Origin: Streptomyces sp. C10-9-1
GTDB taxonomy: Bacteria > Actinomycetota > Actinomycetes > Streptomycetales > Streptomycetaceae
NCBI RefSeq assembly: GCF_024497955.1
Contig: NZ_JANHKP010000009.1
Location: 62,001-126,000 of the forward strand
Length of the DNA stretch: 64,000 nucleotides
Reading direction: 5' to 3'
Positions 42,256 through 51,137 of this stretch are shown here, piece after piece; the stretch's first letter is position 1; each line of letters starts with the position of its first letter. A program made the translations under genes and the position numbers. The notes below the pieces were generated by a model. It was not told the origin of the DNA and ran no database searches. It worked only from the letters and a program-made list of their open reading frames with translations.

Positions 42256-43202
42256 GCCGCCTCCATCCAGATGTCGGCCAGCGACTCCTCCAGGTTGATC
42301 CGCGGGCGCCAGCCCAGCCGGTCGCGCGCCGTCCGCACGTCGGCCTGCTGCCAGGCGCCGCAGCCGTCCGGGTAGGGGGAGGGGGAGGCGGCGAGCTGCT
42401 CGGCGTGGGACTCGGAGCGCGGTGCGCCGATCACGGGCCGCAGGTGCGGTGCGTCGAGTTCGTGGAGGGCTCCCGTGTAGCCCGCGACCCGCGCGAGGAC
42501 GGCGGCCGCGTCCCGCAGCCGCACGGCCCGCCCCGTGCCGATGTTCACCACGCCCTGCGCGGCCGAGAGCGAGGCGGCGTGCACGGCGCGGGCGACGTCG
42601 CGCACGTCGACGAAGTCCCGCTGCACACCGAGCCCGCCGAGCTTGAGCTCGCCGTCCCCCTGCTGCATCGCGCGGCGCATCGCCTCCGCGAGGCGGCCGA
42701 GCGGGGATCCGGCGGGCGTGCCCGGCCCCACGGGCGAGAAGACCCTGAGCACGACGGCGTCCAGACCGGAGCCGAGCACCAGCTCGGTGGCGGCCAGCTT
42801 GCTCACGCCGTAGGGGCCGCCGGGCCGCGGGACCGCGTCCTCCGCGGTGGAGGAGCCGGTCTGCGAGGGGCCGTACTCCGAGGCGCAGCCGATCTGCACG
42901 AGCCGCGCCCCGCAGCCGCTGCGCCGCAGGGCCTCGCAGACCGTGGCGACGGCGACGGTGTTGTGGCGGGTCAGGTCGCGGGCCCCGCCGCGGGTCGCGC
43001 CCGCGCAGTTGATCACGACGCCGGGGTGGACGGCGCTCAGGAAGCGGGTCAGCGCACCGGGGCTGCCGCCCGCGAGGTCGAAGCGCACGTCGGCGTCGTC
43101 GCCCCGTCCGAGGGCCGTGAGGTGGACGGCGGGGTCGGCGAGCAGGCGATCGGTCACGAAACGGCCGAGGAAGCCGTTGGCACCGAGCAGGAGCACCCTC
43201 AT
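42243..43202 (-). CDS. NAD-dependent sugar epimerase/dehydratase
   Basis: A 319-residue extended SDR: nucleotide loop LLGANGFLGRFV at residues 5-16, catalytic serine in QIGCASEYG near 118 and YxxxK in PYGVSKLAATE near 140, all intact. C-terminal substrate-region features include VQRDFVDVRDVARA and GWRPRINLEESL. The fold fits nucleotide-sugar 4-epimerases or reductases; the exact sugar is unknown. The start at 43202 has AGGAGG 7 bases upstream. It is third in the glycosyltransferase operon (129-base gap) and overlaps the spherulin-4-like gene. It could supply the activated sugar, by analogy to epimerases that make UDP-GalNAc for Pel. Confidence 0.88.
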   Translation of the reverse strand: MRVLLLGANGFLGRFVTDRLLADPAVHLTALGRGDDADVRFDLAGGSPGALTRFLSAVHPGVVINCAGATRGGARDLTRHNTVAVATVCEALRRSGCGARLVQIGCASEYGPSQTGSSTAEDAVPRPGGPYGVSKLAATELVLGSGLDAVVLRVFSPVGPGTPAGSPLGRLAEAMRRAMQQGDGELKLGGLGVQRDFVDVRDVARAVHAASLSAAQGVVNIGTGRAVRLRDAAAVLARVAGYTGALHELDAPHLRPVIGAPRSESHAEQLAASPSPYPDGCGAWQQADVRTARDRLGWRPRINLEESLADIWMEAACRI

Positions 43203-43331
43203 CGCGCGCCCTCCTGCGACCGACGGGCTGTCAGCGGGTGTAGCGGGGTCATGCACTGTCTCCTTAGGGGGATTCACTGGCGGTTCGGCGGCGGACGCGC
43301 GGTGCCGGCCCCGGCCGCGCCGCCGGTGGGG

Positions 43332-44816
43332 TCAGGGGGTGTGCGCCGAGGCGCGGGTCAGCAGCGCGAAGGCGCGGGCCAGCAGGGCCAGGGCGGCAGC
43401 CGTGCAGGCCAGCACGGGGACGGCGGCCGGTCCCGCGGATCCGGCCAGCGCCTCGACCGGCCGCGCCAGCGGCTCCAGTCCGGGCAGCCGACCGGCCAGC
43501 AGCAGGGCCGGCGCCAGGGCTTCGACGGCGCAGGCCGCGGCCAGGGCCGCCGAGGCGGTCCCGGGGAAGCCGTGCACCGCGAGCAGCCGGGCGAGGAAGA
43601 GCAGGACGCCCAGGGCGGCGGCCCCGGCGAGCCCGGTGCCGGGCGGCACCAGCACCCCGGTGGCCAGGAGCAGCAGCCCCAGCGCCCCGGTGAACAGGGC
43701 CGACACGGCGAGGAGCAGGGGCCGCGTCGCCGCGGCGAAGGCGTCGAGGCCGCGGCTGAGGGAGAGCCTGCGCCGGGACCGGACGGCGAAGAGGTGGGCA
43801 CACCAGGCGGCGGGCAGGACGGCCGCCGCGAGCGGGACCAGCGGTACGGGGGTGAGGGCGGGCGGCCCCTGGGGTCCGCCTCGGGCGAGCGCGTCGACCA
43901 GGCCCTGGCCGCAGACGGCGTAGGCGATCAGCCACAGCGTCCACAGCCGTGCGGGGGCGGTTGCGCGGCGGCCCGCGCGGAGCGGCCCGGAGCGCAGGGC
44001 GAGCAGCAGCGCGAGCAGGGTCGCCGCCGCGCCGGCCGCGGCGACGGGGATCCGCAGGGCGCCCCCGGCGGCCTCGGCGCCCACGACGGCGAGGGCGCAG
44101 ACCGCACCGGGTGCGGCGGCCCGCAGCAGCGGGCCCGCGCCGGGGCCCCGGGAGCCGTCGTCGCCCTCTTCGGGCCCCGGCGGGACGGGCGCGGCCGGTC
44201 CGTTCGGCGGGGTGCGGTCGGTGCGGGCGAACATCTCCTCGGCGAGCGAGAAGACGTCCCGGTGGCGGTAGCGGGCGGCGGTGCGGTCGGTGACCCCGTG
44301 GGCCTCCAGGCCCGCGGCGATCTCCAGCGGGTCGACCGCGTCGGCGCACAGCTCGCGGTGGCGGTGCAGCAGCCCCTTGACGGGGTCGCCCCCGCGGCGG
44401 GGAGGCGCCGGGGCGCGGTGGCCGGAGGCGAAACGGTCCCGCAGGGGGGCGGTCGCCGCGCCGGCGGTGGAGCGCTGCTCCTCGGCGCGGGCGGAACCGG
44501 TGCGGGAGCGGGCGGAACCGGCGCTCCGGGAGCGGGCCGGGGCGGGCGCCGGGCCGTCGGATGCGGGCGCCGCCGGGGGGCACGGCTCCGGGCCGGCGGC
44601 CCGCGGCGCGGCACCGGGGGCGTCCCCGTCGCGGGCGCTCCGGCGCGGGACGGCGCCCGCCGAGGGGTCGCAGATCGCGTCCAGGGCGGCGAGGGCGGCC
44701 CGCACGGCGTCCACATGGGCGGTGTCGCCCGTGCCCGCCGCCCCGTCCCGCTCCTCGGCGGCCCTCCGCTCCCCCGCCTCGGATGCGGTCGCTCCCGTGG
44801 GGTGTGCCGCGGTCAT
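43332..44816 (-). CDS. Polytopic membrane protein of the PelF-like operon
   Basis: A 494-residue protein. Residues 1-135 are Ala/Arg/Pro-rich and hydrophilic. Residues 140-200 hold a helical motif (GLLHRHRELCADAVDPLEIA, then GVTDRTAARYRHRDVFSLAE) seen in uncharacterised Streptomyces proteins. From about 230 to the C-terminus there are eight or nine hydrophobic segments. There is no recognised catalytic motif. Its ATG overlaps the glycosyltransferase stop (ATGA) and has AAGGAGG 8 bases upstream, so it is tightly coupled. By position it may be the transporter or polymerase partner, comparable to PelG, but sequence similarity to PelG cannot be claimed by eye. Confidence 0.75.
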   Translation of the reverse strand: MTAAHPTGATASEAGERRAAEERDGAAGTGDTAHVDAVRAALAALDAICDPSAGAVPRRSARDGDAPGAAPRAAGPEPCPPAAPASDGPAPAPARSRSAGSARSRTGSARAEEQRSTAGAATAPLRDRFASGHRAPAPPRRGGDPVKGLLHRHRELCADAVDPLEIAAGLEAHGVTDRTAARYRHRDVFSLAEEMFARTDRTPPNGPAAPVPPGPEEGDDGSRGPGAGPLLRAAAPGAVCALAVVGAEAAGGALRIPVAAAGAAATLLALLLALRSGPLRAGRRATAPARLWTLWLIAYAVCGQGLVDALARGGPQGPPALTPVPLVPLAAAVLPAAWCAHLFAVRSRRRLSLSRGLDAFAAATRPLLLAVSALFTGALGLLLLATGVLVPPGTGLAGAAALGVLLFLARLLAVHGFPGTASAALAAACAVEALAPALLLAGRLPGLEPLARPVEALAGSAGPAAVPVLACTAAALALLARAFALLTRASAHTP

Positions 44817-46504
44817 CGGTGTACCTCCTTCGCGTCGGGCGCCGCGTCGGGGCCCGACGCCCAGGCGGGAACGTGTCCGGCGCCGCTCCACCGGCCGGGA
44901 AGGCGGCTCTCCGCGGGGTGGGCGAAGGGCACCGGGTCGCCGGCCGCGTCCACGGCCTCGGCGGCGCGCCGGACCGGGGAGTGCGAGATGAGCTCCAGGT
45001 AGAGGCCGCCGAAGGCCGTCAGGTTCTGTTCTGCGGTGAAGAGTTCGAGGGCCCGGGCGCGGGCCGCCGCGCCGAGACGGGCGCGGCGCTCGGGGTCGCG
45101 CAGCAGCGCGAGGCAGGCGTCCGCGAGGGCGCGCGGGTTGCGCGGGGGCACCACCAGCCCGGTGCCGCCGATCGCCTCGACGACGGCGCCCGCGTCGGTG
45201 GAGACGGTCGCCCGGCCGCAGAGCATCGCCTCGACCAGGGTGGCGGGGAAGCCCTCGACCACGCTGGAGTGCACCACCAGGCACCCGGCGGCATAGGCGT
45301 CGGCGGGCTCGGGCGCCTCGGGCGAGCCGATCTCCTCGAAGGAGACCGGGTTGTCCCCGACCGCGTGGGCGCCCTCCGCCTCGTCCGGGAAGAGCTGGGC
45401 GGCGAGGGCACGGCACTGCGCGAGGTACCCGGCTGCGGGGCCGTCGCCGCGCACGCCCTGCGGGGGCGTGGTGAACAGCCGCAGCCGGGCGGCGGGTTCG
45501 GCCTTGCGGACCTCGGCGAAGGCGTGCAGCAGGGCCACCAGGTCCTTGCCGGGCCCGGGACGGCCCACCCACACCAGGGTGCGCTCCTCTCCCTCCGGCC
45601 CCTCGCCGACGGCGGCGAAGCGCTCCGCGGCCAGTCCGGGGTGCACCGTCCGCAGCCGGGTGCGGTCGGCCCCGCACTGCTCCTGCCAGCGCCGGGCGTG
45701 GGCGTTGCCCGAGGTGACCAGGGCCGCCTGGGTGTAGACCTCGCGGGCGAGGCGCCGGTGGAAGGCGGCGAGCAGGGCGCGGACGGCCGGGGCGCGGACG
45801 TCCCCCCGGGCGGCGAGATGGTGGGTCCGCACCTGCACGCCGTACTCGGTGACCAGCAGCGGGACCCCGCAGAAGCGTTTGGCCACCAGGCCGGGCAGCG
45901 CCCCGGGGCCGCCGGAGACGGCATGGCAGAGGTCGGCCGCGTCGAGGGCGCCGCCCCGGTACCAGTCGAAGGACAGCGGCCGCAGGGCGTGCTCCAGGGC
46001 GTCGGCCCCCCGGAGCAGGTCCGCGGCGGTGGCGTCCCGCAGGGCGCGGTGGGCGCCCTGCGTCCGGCAGGCGGACTCGACGGCCCGCAGCGCGGGCTCC
46101 GACCGCAGGGCGGCGGGGAGCCCGCCGTGGGTCCGGGCGAGTTCGGCGAGGCCGTAGAGCGCCTCGGCGAACCCGTCGGCGCCGTGGGCGGGCCCGTCGG
46201 GCCGGGCGCCGCCGTCGGCGCACACCGCCCGCAGCAGTTCGGCGAGGAGTTCGGCCGCGCGCCGGCGTCCGCGGCGCCCGGGGGCCGCGCCGCCCTCCGG
46301 CGGAGCCCAGGGGGAGGCGGTGGCCGCCAGCCGGGCATGGCGCGGCAGCGGCAGCAGGCCGGAGCGCTCCTGCTCGGGGCCGCTGCTCGCGGCGTAGACG
46401 TCGAACTCGTGCCGGGCGAGGCCGTGGACGAGCCGTTCGCACCAGAGCCGGTTCTCACCCTTCGCGTAGGGGTAGCCACCATGGGTGACCATTCCGATCC
46501 GCAC
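44813..46504 (-). CDS. PelF-like GT4 glycosyltransferase (DUF3492)
   Basis: A 563-residue soluble glycosyltransferase. The N-terminus GMVTHGGYPYAKGENRLWCE and the later LVTEYGVQVRTHH are signatures of PelF-type enzymes with a DUF3492 N-domain. The C-terminal GT-B half has WVGRPGPGKDLVALLHAF near residue 318 and the retaining-GT EX7E motif in EGFPATLVEAMLCG near 425. PelF polymerises a GalNAc/GlcNAc-like polymer from UDP-sugars at the inner membrane. It is first in a four-gene operon with a membrane protein, epimerase and spherulin-4-like protein. The start is MRIGMVTHGG. Confidence 0.85.
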   Translation of the reverse strand: MRIGMVTHGGYPYAKGENRLWCERLVHGLARHEFDVYAASSGPEQERSGLLPLPRHARLAATASPWAPPEGGAAPGRRGRRRAAELLAELLRAVCADGGARPDGPAHGADGFAEALYGLAELARTHGGLPAALRSEPALRAVESACRTQGAHRALRDATAADLLRGADALEHALRPLSFDWYRGGALDAADLCHAVSGGPGALPGLVAKRFCGVPLLVTEYGVQVRTHHLAARGDVRAPAVRALLAAFHRRLAREVYTQAALVTSGNAHARRWQEQCGADRTRLRTVHPGLAAERFAAVGEGPEGEERTLVWVGRPGPGKDLVALLHAFAEVRKAEPAARLRLFTTPPQGVRGDGPAAGYLAQCRALAAQLFPDEAEGAHAVGDNPVSFEEIGSPEAPEPADAYAAGCLVVHSSVVEGFPATLVEAMLCGRATVSTDAGAVVEAIGGTGLVVPPRNPRALADACLALLRDPERRARLGAAARARALELFTAEQNLTAFGGLYLELISHSPVRRAAEAVDAAGDPVPFAHPAESRLPGRWSGAGHVPAWASGPDAAPDAKEVHR

Positions 46505-46586
46505 GCGTACACCCCCGATCTCCCTTGTGGACGGCCGCCGTTGCTCCCGGCGGTTTCACAGCGGGACGACGTTATGCGGAGGCGGC

Positions 46587-46620
46587 GGTGGCGCGACGGA
46601 CGGTTGTCCGTCGCGCCACC
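46587..46620 (-). terminator. 15-bp hairpin between DUF3152 gene and glycosyltransferase operon
   Basis: A perfect 15-bp inverted repeat with a 4-nt loop lies 161 bases after the DUF3152 stop and 83 bases before the glycosyltransferase start. It could terminate the upstream operon or act as an attenuator in the leader of the downstream one; there is no T-tract. Confidence 0.5.
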
Positions 46621-46780
46621 GGAAGGGGTGAATGCACGTAACTTTCGCCGCGGCGTCGCGTTCTGTTGCGATAGAGTCGCGCTTCGTCACGCGGAGTCAT
46701 CAACGAGGACTCGGGAGAGCACCTCGGCAGGAGGATCCGGTCGGGCGGCGCGGCAGGCGCGGCGTCCGCGCGGCGCGCGG

Positions 46781-47995
46781 TCAGTCCCCGGGGTGCACCC
46801 AGGGGTTGGCCCGGCAGGCCACGCCGTTGATCTCCAGGGTCTTGGTCTGCTGCTGCATCACCGGGGCGAGGGCGCCCGGGGTGGTGCAGTTCACGTGGTT
46901 GTGGCCCAGGCGGTGGCCCACCTCGTGGTTGATCAGCATCTGCCGGTACTCCAGCATCAGCTCCGGACCGTAGGTCTCGGCGCCGCGCGCCCAGCGGAAG
47001 GCGTTGATCATCACGCGCTCCGTGGCGGCCGAGTCGCAGGAGACGTTGTCCACCGTGGTGTCCAGGCCCGACTTGGCGCACCAGACGCCCGTGGTGCCCG
47101 GGCTGGCCAGAGTGATCACGAACTCCGGCTCGCCGGAGGAGATCCGCTCGAAGGTCATCGCCCCGCCGTGCGACCAGCTCCGGTCGTCGTTGAGGGTCTC
47201 CTGGACCGCCCGCGCGAACACCGAGGAGTCCAGGGGCAGCCCCTTCTCCACGTCGATCCGGTAGCGGACCGTGCGCCCGGTGCCCGGCGCGCGGTCCGCT
47301 CCGGGCACGGCCTCGAACTCCCCGGAGCCCTCCAGCCCGGGGTCGATCTCGAACTGGGAGGCCATCAGCTGCTCGTAGCTCGGCGGCGCCGCGGGCCGCG
47401 ACGGCCGGGCATCCGCCTCGGAGGGAGTGGGCCTGCCCTCCGAACGGTCCGGCCGCACCTGCTCCGCGCCGCGCTCCTGCCCGGCGGACTGGGCCCCGAT
47501 CTCCTGCGGGCCGCCGTCGGCCACCTGGCCCGCCACGACGACCGCGAGCACGGTGGTGACGGCCGCCGCGGCGATTCCTGTCGCGGTCCGCCCCCTGCCA
47601 CCGCGGGCGGGGGGACCGGCCCCCTCGGCCGGGTCCCCCGCCCCGGCAGGCGGACCGCCGCCCGGGCGGGCCTCCCGGGCGGTGTCGGGAGCGTCGAAGG
47701 CCTCCAGGAACTCCCGGCGCGGGCCCGGTATCCGGGGCGCGGCGCCCGTCGCGGGCGGCGCGGCGGTGCGCTGCCGCGGACCCGCGCCGGCGCCCCAGTC
47801 CTGCGGCCCGCCCCACCCGCCGCCCGCCTCGCGGTGCTCGGGGTGGCCGCCCCGGACGCCGTCGGCCTCCGGCACGGGGGCCTGCACCCCACCGCGGCGG
47901 CGCCTGCCGGTGCCGGGCCGGTCGGCCGCGGCGGCCTCCCGCGCCCCGGTGCCGGCGCCCTTGGGCACGGGGCCCTTGCGGCTGTGTCGTCCCAC
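46781..47995 (-). CDS. DUF3152 membrane-anchored metalloprotease-like protein
   Basis: A 404-residue protein: a long disordered Pro/Arg/Gly-rich cytosolic tail (1-145), one transmembrane helix (GIAAAAVTTVLAVVVAGQV, near 150-170), a linker, and an external DUF3152 domain from about residue 225. That domain holds NHEVGHRLGHNH near 365, an extended zinc-binding motif of the HExxHxxGxxH type, and two cysteine pairs suited to disulfides. Protease activity is inferred. The GTG start lies 8 bases after the upstream hydrolase stop, so the two are co-transcribed. Orthologs are widespread in Streptomyces. Confidence 0.85.
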   Translation of the reverse strand: MGRHSRKGPVPKGAGTGAREAAAADRPGTGRRRRGGVQAPVPEADGVRGGHPEHREAGGGWGGPQDWGAGAGPRQRTAAPPATGAAPRIPGPRREFLEAFDAPDTAREARPGGGPPAGAGDPAEGAGPPARGGRGRTATGIAAAAVTTVLAVVVAGQVADGGPQEIGAQSAGQERGAEQVRPDRSEGRPTPSEADARPSRPAAPPSYEQLMASQFEIDPGLEGSGEFEAVPGADRAPGTGRTVRYRIDVEKGLPLDSSVFARAVQETLNDDRSWSHGGAMTFERISSGEPEFVITLASPGTTGVWCAKSGLDTTVDNVSCDSAATERVMINAFRWARGAETYGPELMLEYRQMLINHEVGHRLGHNHVNCTTPGALAPVMQQQTKTLEINGVACRANPWVHPGD

Positions 47996-48003
47996 GCCCC
48001 GGA

Positions 48004-48966
48004 TCAGCTCCCACCGCAGTCGTCGAGCAGGCCCCGCACGGCCTGGGCGACCGCCTCGGGGTACTCCATCATCGCAACGTGCCCGGCCTCCGGGAGCGTC
48101 AGCAGCCGGGAGTCCCGGAAGGCCGCCGCCGCCTTGCGCGCCATACGGTACGAGACGAGGCGGTCCCTGCGCCCGTAGACGAGCAAGGTGGGGGCGAGCA
48201 CCCGCTCGGCCTGCCGCCACAGGCCGTGCTGGCCGCCGAGGGTGTAGGCGTCGACCAGACCCCGCGCCGACCTGGACATCGCCTCCCAGAAGTAGGGGAG
48301 GCCCATCCTGCGCTCCATCTCGGCGACGGCGTCGCGCAGGGCCTGGTCCGTCACCCGTCCGGGATCCCCGTAGCACAGGGCGAGCACCCCCCGGGTGCGC
48401 TCCTCGGCGGACCAGCCCGCGGTCGCGCGGGTCAGGAGCCGGGCCGTGCCGGGCATCGCCAGCAGCGCCGTCGGGACGGCGGTGCGCTGCACCCGCAGCT
48501 CGGGGAGGGCCGGCGAGACCAGGGTGAGGGTGCGCACCAGGTCGGGGCGGACGGCGGCGACCCGGGTGCAGACCGCGCCGCCGAGCGAGTTGCCGACCAG
48601 GTGAACGGGGCCGCGGCCGTGGGCGTCCAGGAGGCGGACGACGGACCGGGCGTGGCCCCGTACCGAGTAGTCGCCGTCCTCGGGCGGCGGGGAGACGCCG
48701 AAGCCGGGCAGGTCGACGGCCTCGGCGTCCACCACGTCCTGCAGCAGCGGCATCAGCGCCGACCAGTTCTGGGAGGAGCCGCCGAGCCCGTGCACGAAGA
48801 GCGCCGGGGGCGCCCCGGTCCGGGCGGGCGGACGGGCGCGGACGCTCAGCGTCAGGCCGGGCAGGGCGACGGAGCGCAGCTCCTCCCCCTCGGCCACGCG
48901 GACCCCGGAATCCGGGGCCGCCGCCCTGGCGACCGCGGGGGCTCCCGGCAGCTCGGTCGAAGACAT
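48004..48966 (-). CDS. Alpha/beta hydrolase
   Basis: A 320-residue hydrolase with the oxyanion-hole segment LFVHGLGGSSQNW near residue 55, nucleophile elbow LVGNSLGGAV near 125, the acid in VYGRRDRLV near 268 and the base in EAGHVAMME near 296, so the triad is complete. The cap region includes many Arg and Ala. The substrate is unknown; such proteins act as esterases, lipases or haloperoxidase-like enzymes. It leads a two-gene operon with the DUF3152 gene and is divergent from the small acidic gene at 49105. Confidence 0.88.
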   Translation of the reverse strand: MSSTELPGAPAVARAAAPDSGVRVAEGEELRSVALPGLTLSVRARPPARTGAPPALFVHGLGGSSQNWSALMPLLQDVVDAEAVDLPGFGVSPPPEDGDYSVRGHARSVVRLLDAHGRGPVHLVGNSLGGAVCTRVAAVRPDLVRTLTLVSPALPELRVQRTAVPTALLAMPGTARLLTRATAGWSAEERTRGVLALCYGDPGRVTDQALRDAVAEMERRMGLPYFWEAMSRSARGLVDAYTLGGQHGLWRQAERVLAPTLLVYGRRDRLVSYRMARKAAAAFRDSRLLTLPEAGHVAMMEYPEAVAQAVRGLLDDCGGS

Positions 48967-49104
48967 GCGGGCAATGTTACGAGACGATCACGCCGGGCCC
49001 GGTGTGTCGGGTGTCACAGCCCGCCCGCCCACCGCGTAGCGCCCGGGTTCCGCAGCTCCTAGGCTCGTAGGCATGGGGGCGCAGGCGAGGGAGAGCGGTG
49101 CGGC

Positions 49105-49323
49105 ATGACAGTCGATCCCACTGAACCGGAGACCTTCACCCAGAACGGCGACTCCGCCGCCGAGGACTCGGAGGTGCCGGAGGCGGACGCCGCGGAGCAG
49201 CACACCGAGGTCCGCTCCGAACGGGACGATCCCGTCGACCGCACCGACCCCGCCTCGTCGAACGAGGCGGACGCGGCCGAGCAGGCCCGCGTGGTCTCGC
49301 TCGACGAGGACGACTACCGGTGA
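49105..49323 (+). CDS. Small acidic protein (72 aa)
   Basis: A 72-residue, strongly acidic, hydrophilic protein without cysteine or hydrophobic core, likely disordered. The motif EADAAEQ occurs twice (near residues 26 and 54). The ATG follows GGGAGAG by 9 bases. Codon third positions are GC-rich, supporting a true gene. No family was recognised. It precedes the TetR gene by 221 bases on the same strand. Confidence 0.65.
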   Translation: MTVDPTEPETFTQNGDSAAEDSEVPEADAAEQHTEVRSERDDPVDRTDPASSNEADAAEQARVVSLDEDDYR

Positions 49324-49544
49324 GACGGCCGTCCGCGAACGGGGGGGACCGGGCGCCCCGGCAGCCGCGGTTAGCGCCGTTATGTCCCCCCGCCGCCGGT
49401 CGGGCGGCTTCCACGGCTGTCCGGTCCGTGAAATTCTGCGTCCGCACCGCGCGCCCGGTCATTACCGAAAAGTACGATGGCGGGCGCGGCGCACAGCGCA
49501 CACGGAACGAACGACTGTGCTTGTTCACCACACTGGGAGGCGGC

Positions 49545-50186
49545 GTGACAGCCATCGAGCAGACAGAGGCGGCGCGCCCGCGGGGCACCCGCCTGCCGCG
49601 CCGAGCCCGCAGGAACCAGCTCCTGGGCGCGGCCCAGGAGGTCTTCGTGGCGCAGGGGTACCACTCCGCCGCCATGGACGACATCGCCGAGCGGGCGGGC
49701 GTCAGCAAGCCCGTGCTCTACCAGCACTTCCCCGGGAAGCTGGAGCTCTACCTGGCCCTGCTGGACCAGCACTGCGAGGCGCTGCTGCAGGCGGTGCGGA
49801 CGGCGCTGGCGTCGACGACCGACAACAAGCTGCGCGTCGCGGCGACCATGGACGCCTACTTCGCCTACGTCGAGGACGAGGGCGGCGCCTTCCGGCTCGT
49901 CTTCGAGTCGGACCTGACCAACGAGCCCGCGGTGCGCGAGCGCGTGGACCGGGTGTCGCTCCAGTGCGCGGAGGCGATCTCGGAGGTCATCGCCGAGGAC
50001 ACGGCGCTGTCGAAGGACGAGTCGATGCTGCTCGCCGTCGGCCTCGGCGGCGTCTCCCAGGTGGTCGCCCGGTACTGGCTCTCCAGCGGCTCCGCGATCC
50101 CGCGGGACACCGCGGTGCAGCTGCTGACCTCGCTCGCCTGGCGCGGCATCGCGGGCTTCCCTCTGCAGGGCGCGGAGCAGCACTGA
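49545..50186 (+). CDS. TetR-family transcriptional regulator
   Basis: A 213-residue regulator. The helix-turn-helix is at about residues 35-60 (MDDIAERAGVSKPVLYQHFP), followed by an all-helical ligand domain that includes a YVEDEGGAFRLVFESDLTNE segment. The GTG start has GGGAGG 4 bases upstream, a good SD. It would bind as a dimer to a palindromic operator and release it on ligand binding. Neighbours do not reveal the ligand; DUF3107 follows 118 bases later. The upstream 220 bp, with an AT-richer patch near 49460-49490, probably holds the promoter. Confidence 0.9.
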   Translation: MTAIEQTEAARPRGTRLPRRARRNQLLGAAQEVFVAQGYHSAAMDDIAERAGVSKPVLYQHFPGKLELYLALLDQHCEALLQAVRTALASTTDNKLRVAATMDAYFAYVEDEGGAFRLVFESDLTNEPAVRERVDRVSLQCAEAISEVIAEDTALSKDESMLLAVGLGGVSQVVARYWLSSGSAIPRDTAVQLLTSLAWRGIAGFPLQGAEQH

Positions 50187-50304
50187 GCGCTGTTCGCTCC
50201 TGGCGTGTGCGCGGGGCGCCGGAGGGCCCGGCCAGCGGGCTAGTGTGTGCTGCGTACGGCGCGGTTCACCGCGCAACGCACGGACCGTTCGGAGGGACAT
50301 AGCC

Positions 50305-50532
50305 GTGGAGATCAAGATCGGCGTGCAGCACGCACCCCGGGAGATCGTGCTGGAGAGCGGGCAGTCCGCCGAGGAGGTCGAGCGCGCGGTGGCCGATGCG
50401 CTGGCCGGCAAGGCGCAGCTGCTCAGCCTCACGGACGAGAAGGGCCGCAAGGTCCTGATCCCGTCGGATCGCCTGGCCTACGTCGAGATCGGCGAGGCGG
50501 CGGCGCGGCGCGTGGGCTTCGGCGCCCTGTAG
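50305..50532 (+). CDS. DUF3107 family protein
   Basis: A 75-residue small beta-rich protein starting VEIKIGVQHAPREIVLES, characteristic of the actinobacterial DUF3107 family (ATP-binding annotation in some databases, function unestablished). The GTG start has GGAGG 9 bases upstream. It lies next to the TetR gene, as often in Streptomyces, and its stop is followed by the longest hairpin in this part of the window. Confidence 0.88.
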   Translation: MEIKIGVQHAPREIVLESGQSAEEVERAVADALAGKAQLLSLTDEKGRKVLIPSDRLAYVEIGEAAARRVGFGAL

Positions 50533-50544
50533 CGCGCGGCACAC

Positions 50545-50588
50545 GCCGGAGGGGGTCCCGCGGAACGGTCCGCGGGACCCCCTCCGGC
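50545..50588 (+). terminator. Terminator of DUF3107 gene
   Basis: A 20-bp perfect inverted repeat with a 4-nt loop begins 12 bases after the stop. Confidence 0.8.
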
Positions 50589-50783
50589 ATGTGCGGGGAC
50601 GGCCGGCCGGGGCCGCGGCGCGGTCCCCGGCGGGCGGTCGGCGACGGCCCCGATCCGGGCTCCGCGCGCCTCCCGCGGAAGGGGCCGCCGTGTCCGCCGG
50701 GAGAGGGTTGTGGCCGGTGCGCCACGGGTAGGACGGGCAGTGACCGACCGTCCCTGCCCGACACCGGCGTGAGGTGATCTGAC

Positions 50784-51059
50784 GTGCTCCTGGAAGCGCT
50801 CGGTTCCATCCTGATCGGCCTGGCCCTGTCCTGGGCCGCGACCCGCCGCCTCCCCGAACGCCTTCCCTCCCGCCGTGCGGTCTTCACCACCGGCACGCTG
50901 GGCACGCTCTTCGGCGCCTACGTCACCCACGTCGCCGTCGGCCCCGGCAACGCGGTGGCCGTGCTGATCGGCTCCGCGGCGATCGGCGCCGTGCTGCTCT
51001 CGCTGCTCGTGCGCCCGTCAGGGTCGGCGCGGCGGCTGCACCGCGCCTTCCCCTTCTGA
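50784..51059 (+). CDS. Small membrane protein (91 aa)
   Basis: A 91-residue protein with three hydrophobic segments (residues 1-18, 32-52 and 55-75) and a basic C-terminus. The GTG start follows GAGGTGAT at good spacing. GC-rich third positions support coding. It was not assigned to a known family. It lies alone between the DUF3107 terminator and the convergent ferritin-like gene. Confidence 0.65.
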   Translation: MLLEALGSILIGLALSWAATRRLPERLPSRRAVFTTGTLGTLFGAYVTHVAVGPGNAVAVLIGSAAIGAVLLSLLVRPSGSARRLHRAFPF

Positions 51060-51137
51060 GCCCCGCCGACGGCTGAGCCCTGCCCGGCGGGCGGGGCCCC
51101 GGGGTGGCCGTGCGGCCGAAGCCGCCCGGTCGGCGGT

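Noticed and set aside
46572..46700. 42-codon minus-strand frame before the glycosyltransferase
   Set aside because: It spans the 15-bp hairpin, has a poor SD and an Arg-rich product with no conservation signal that can be judged.
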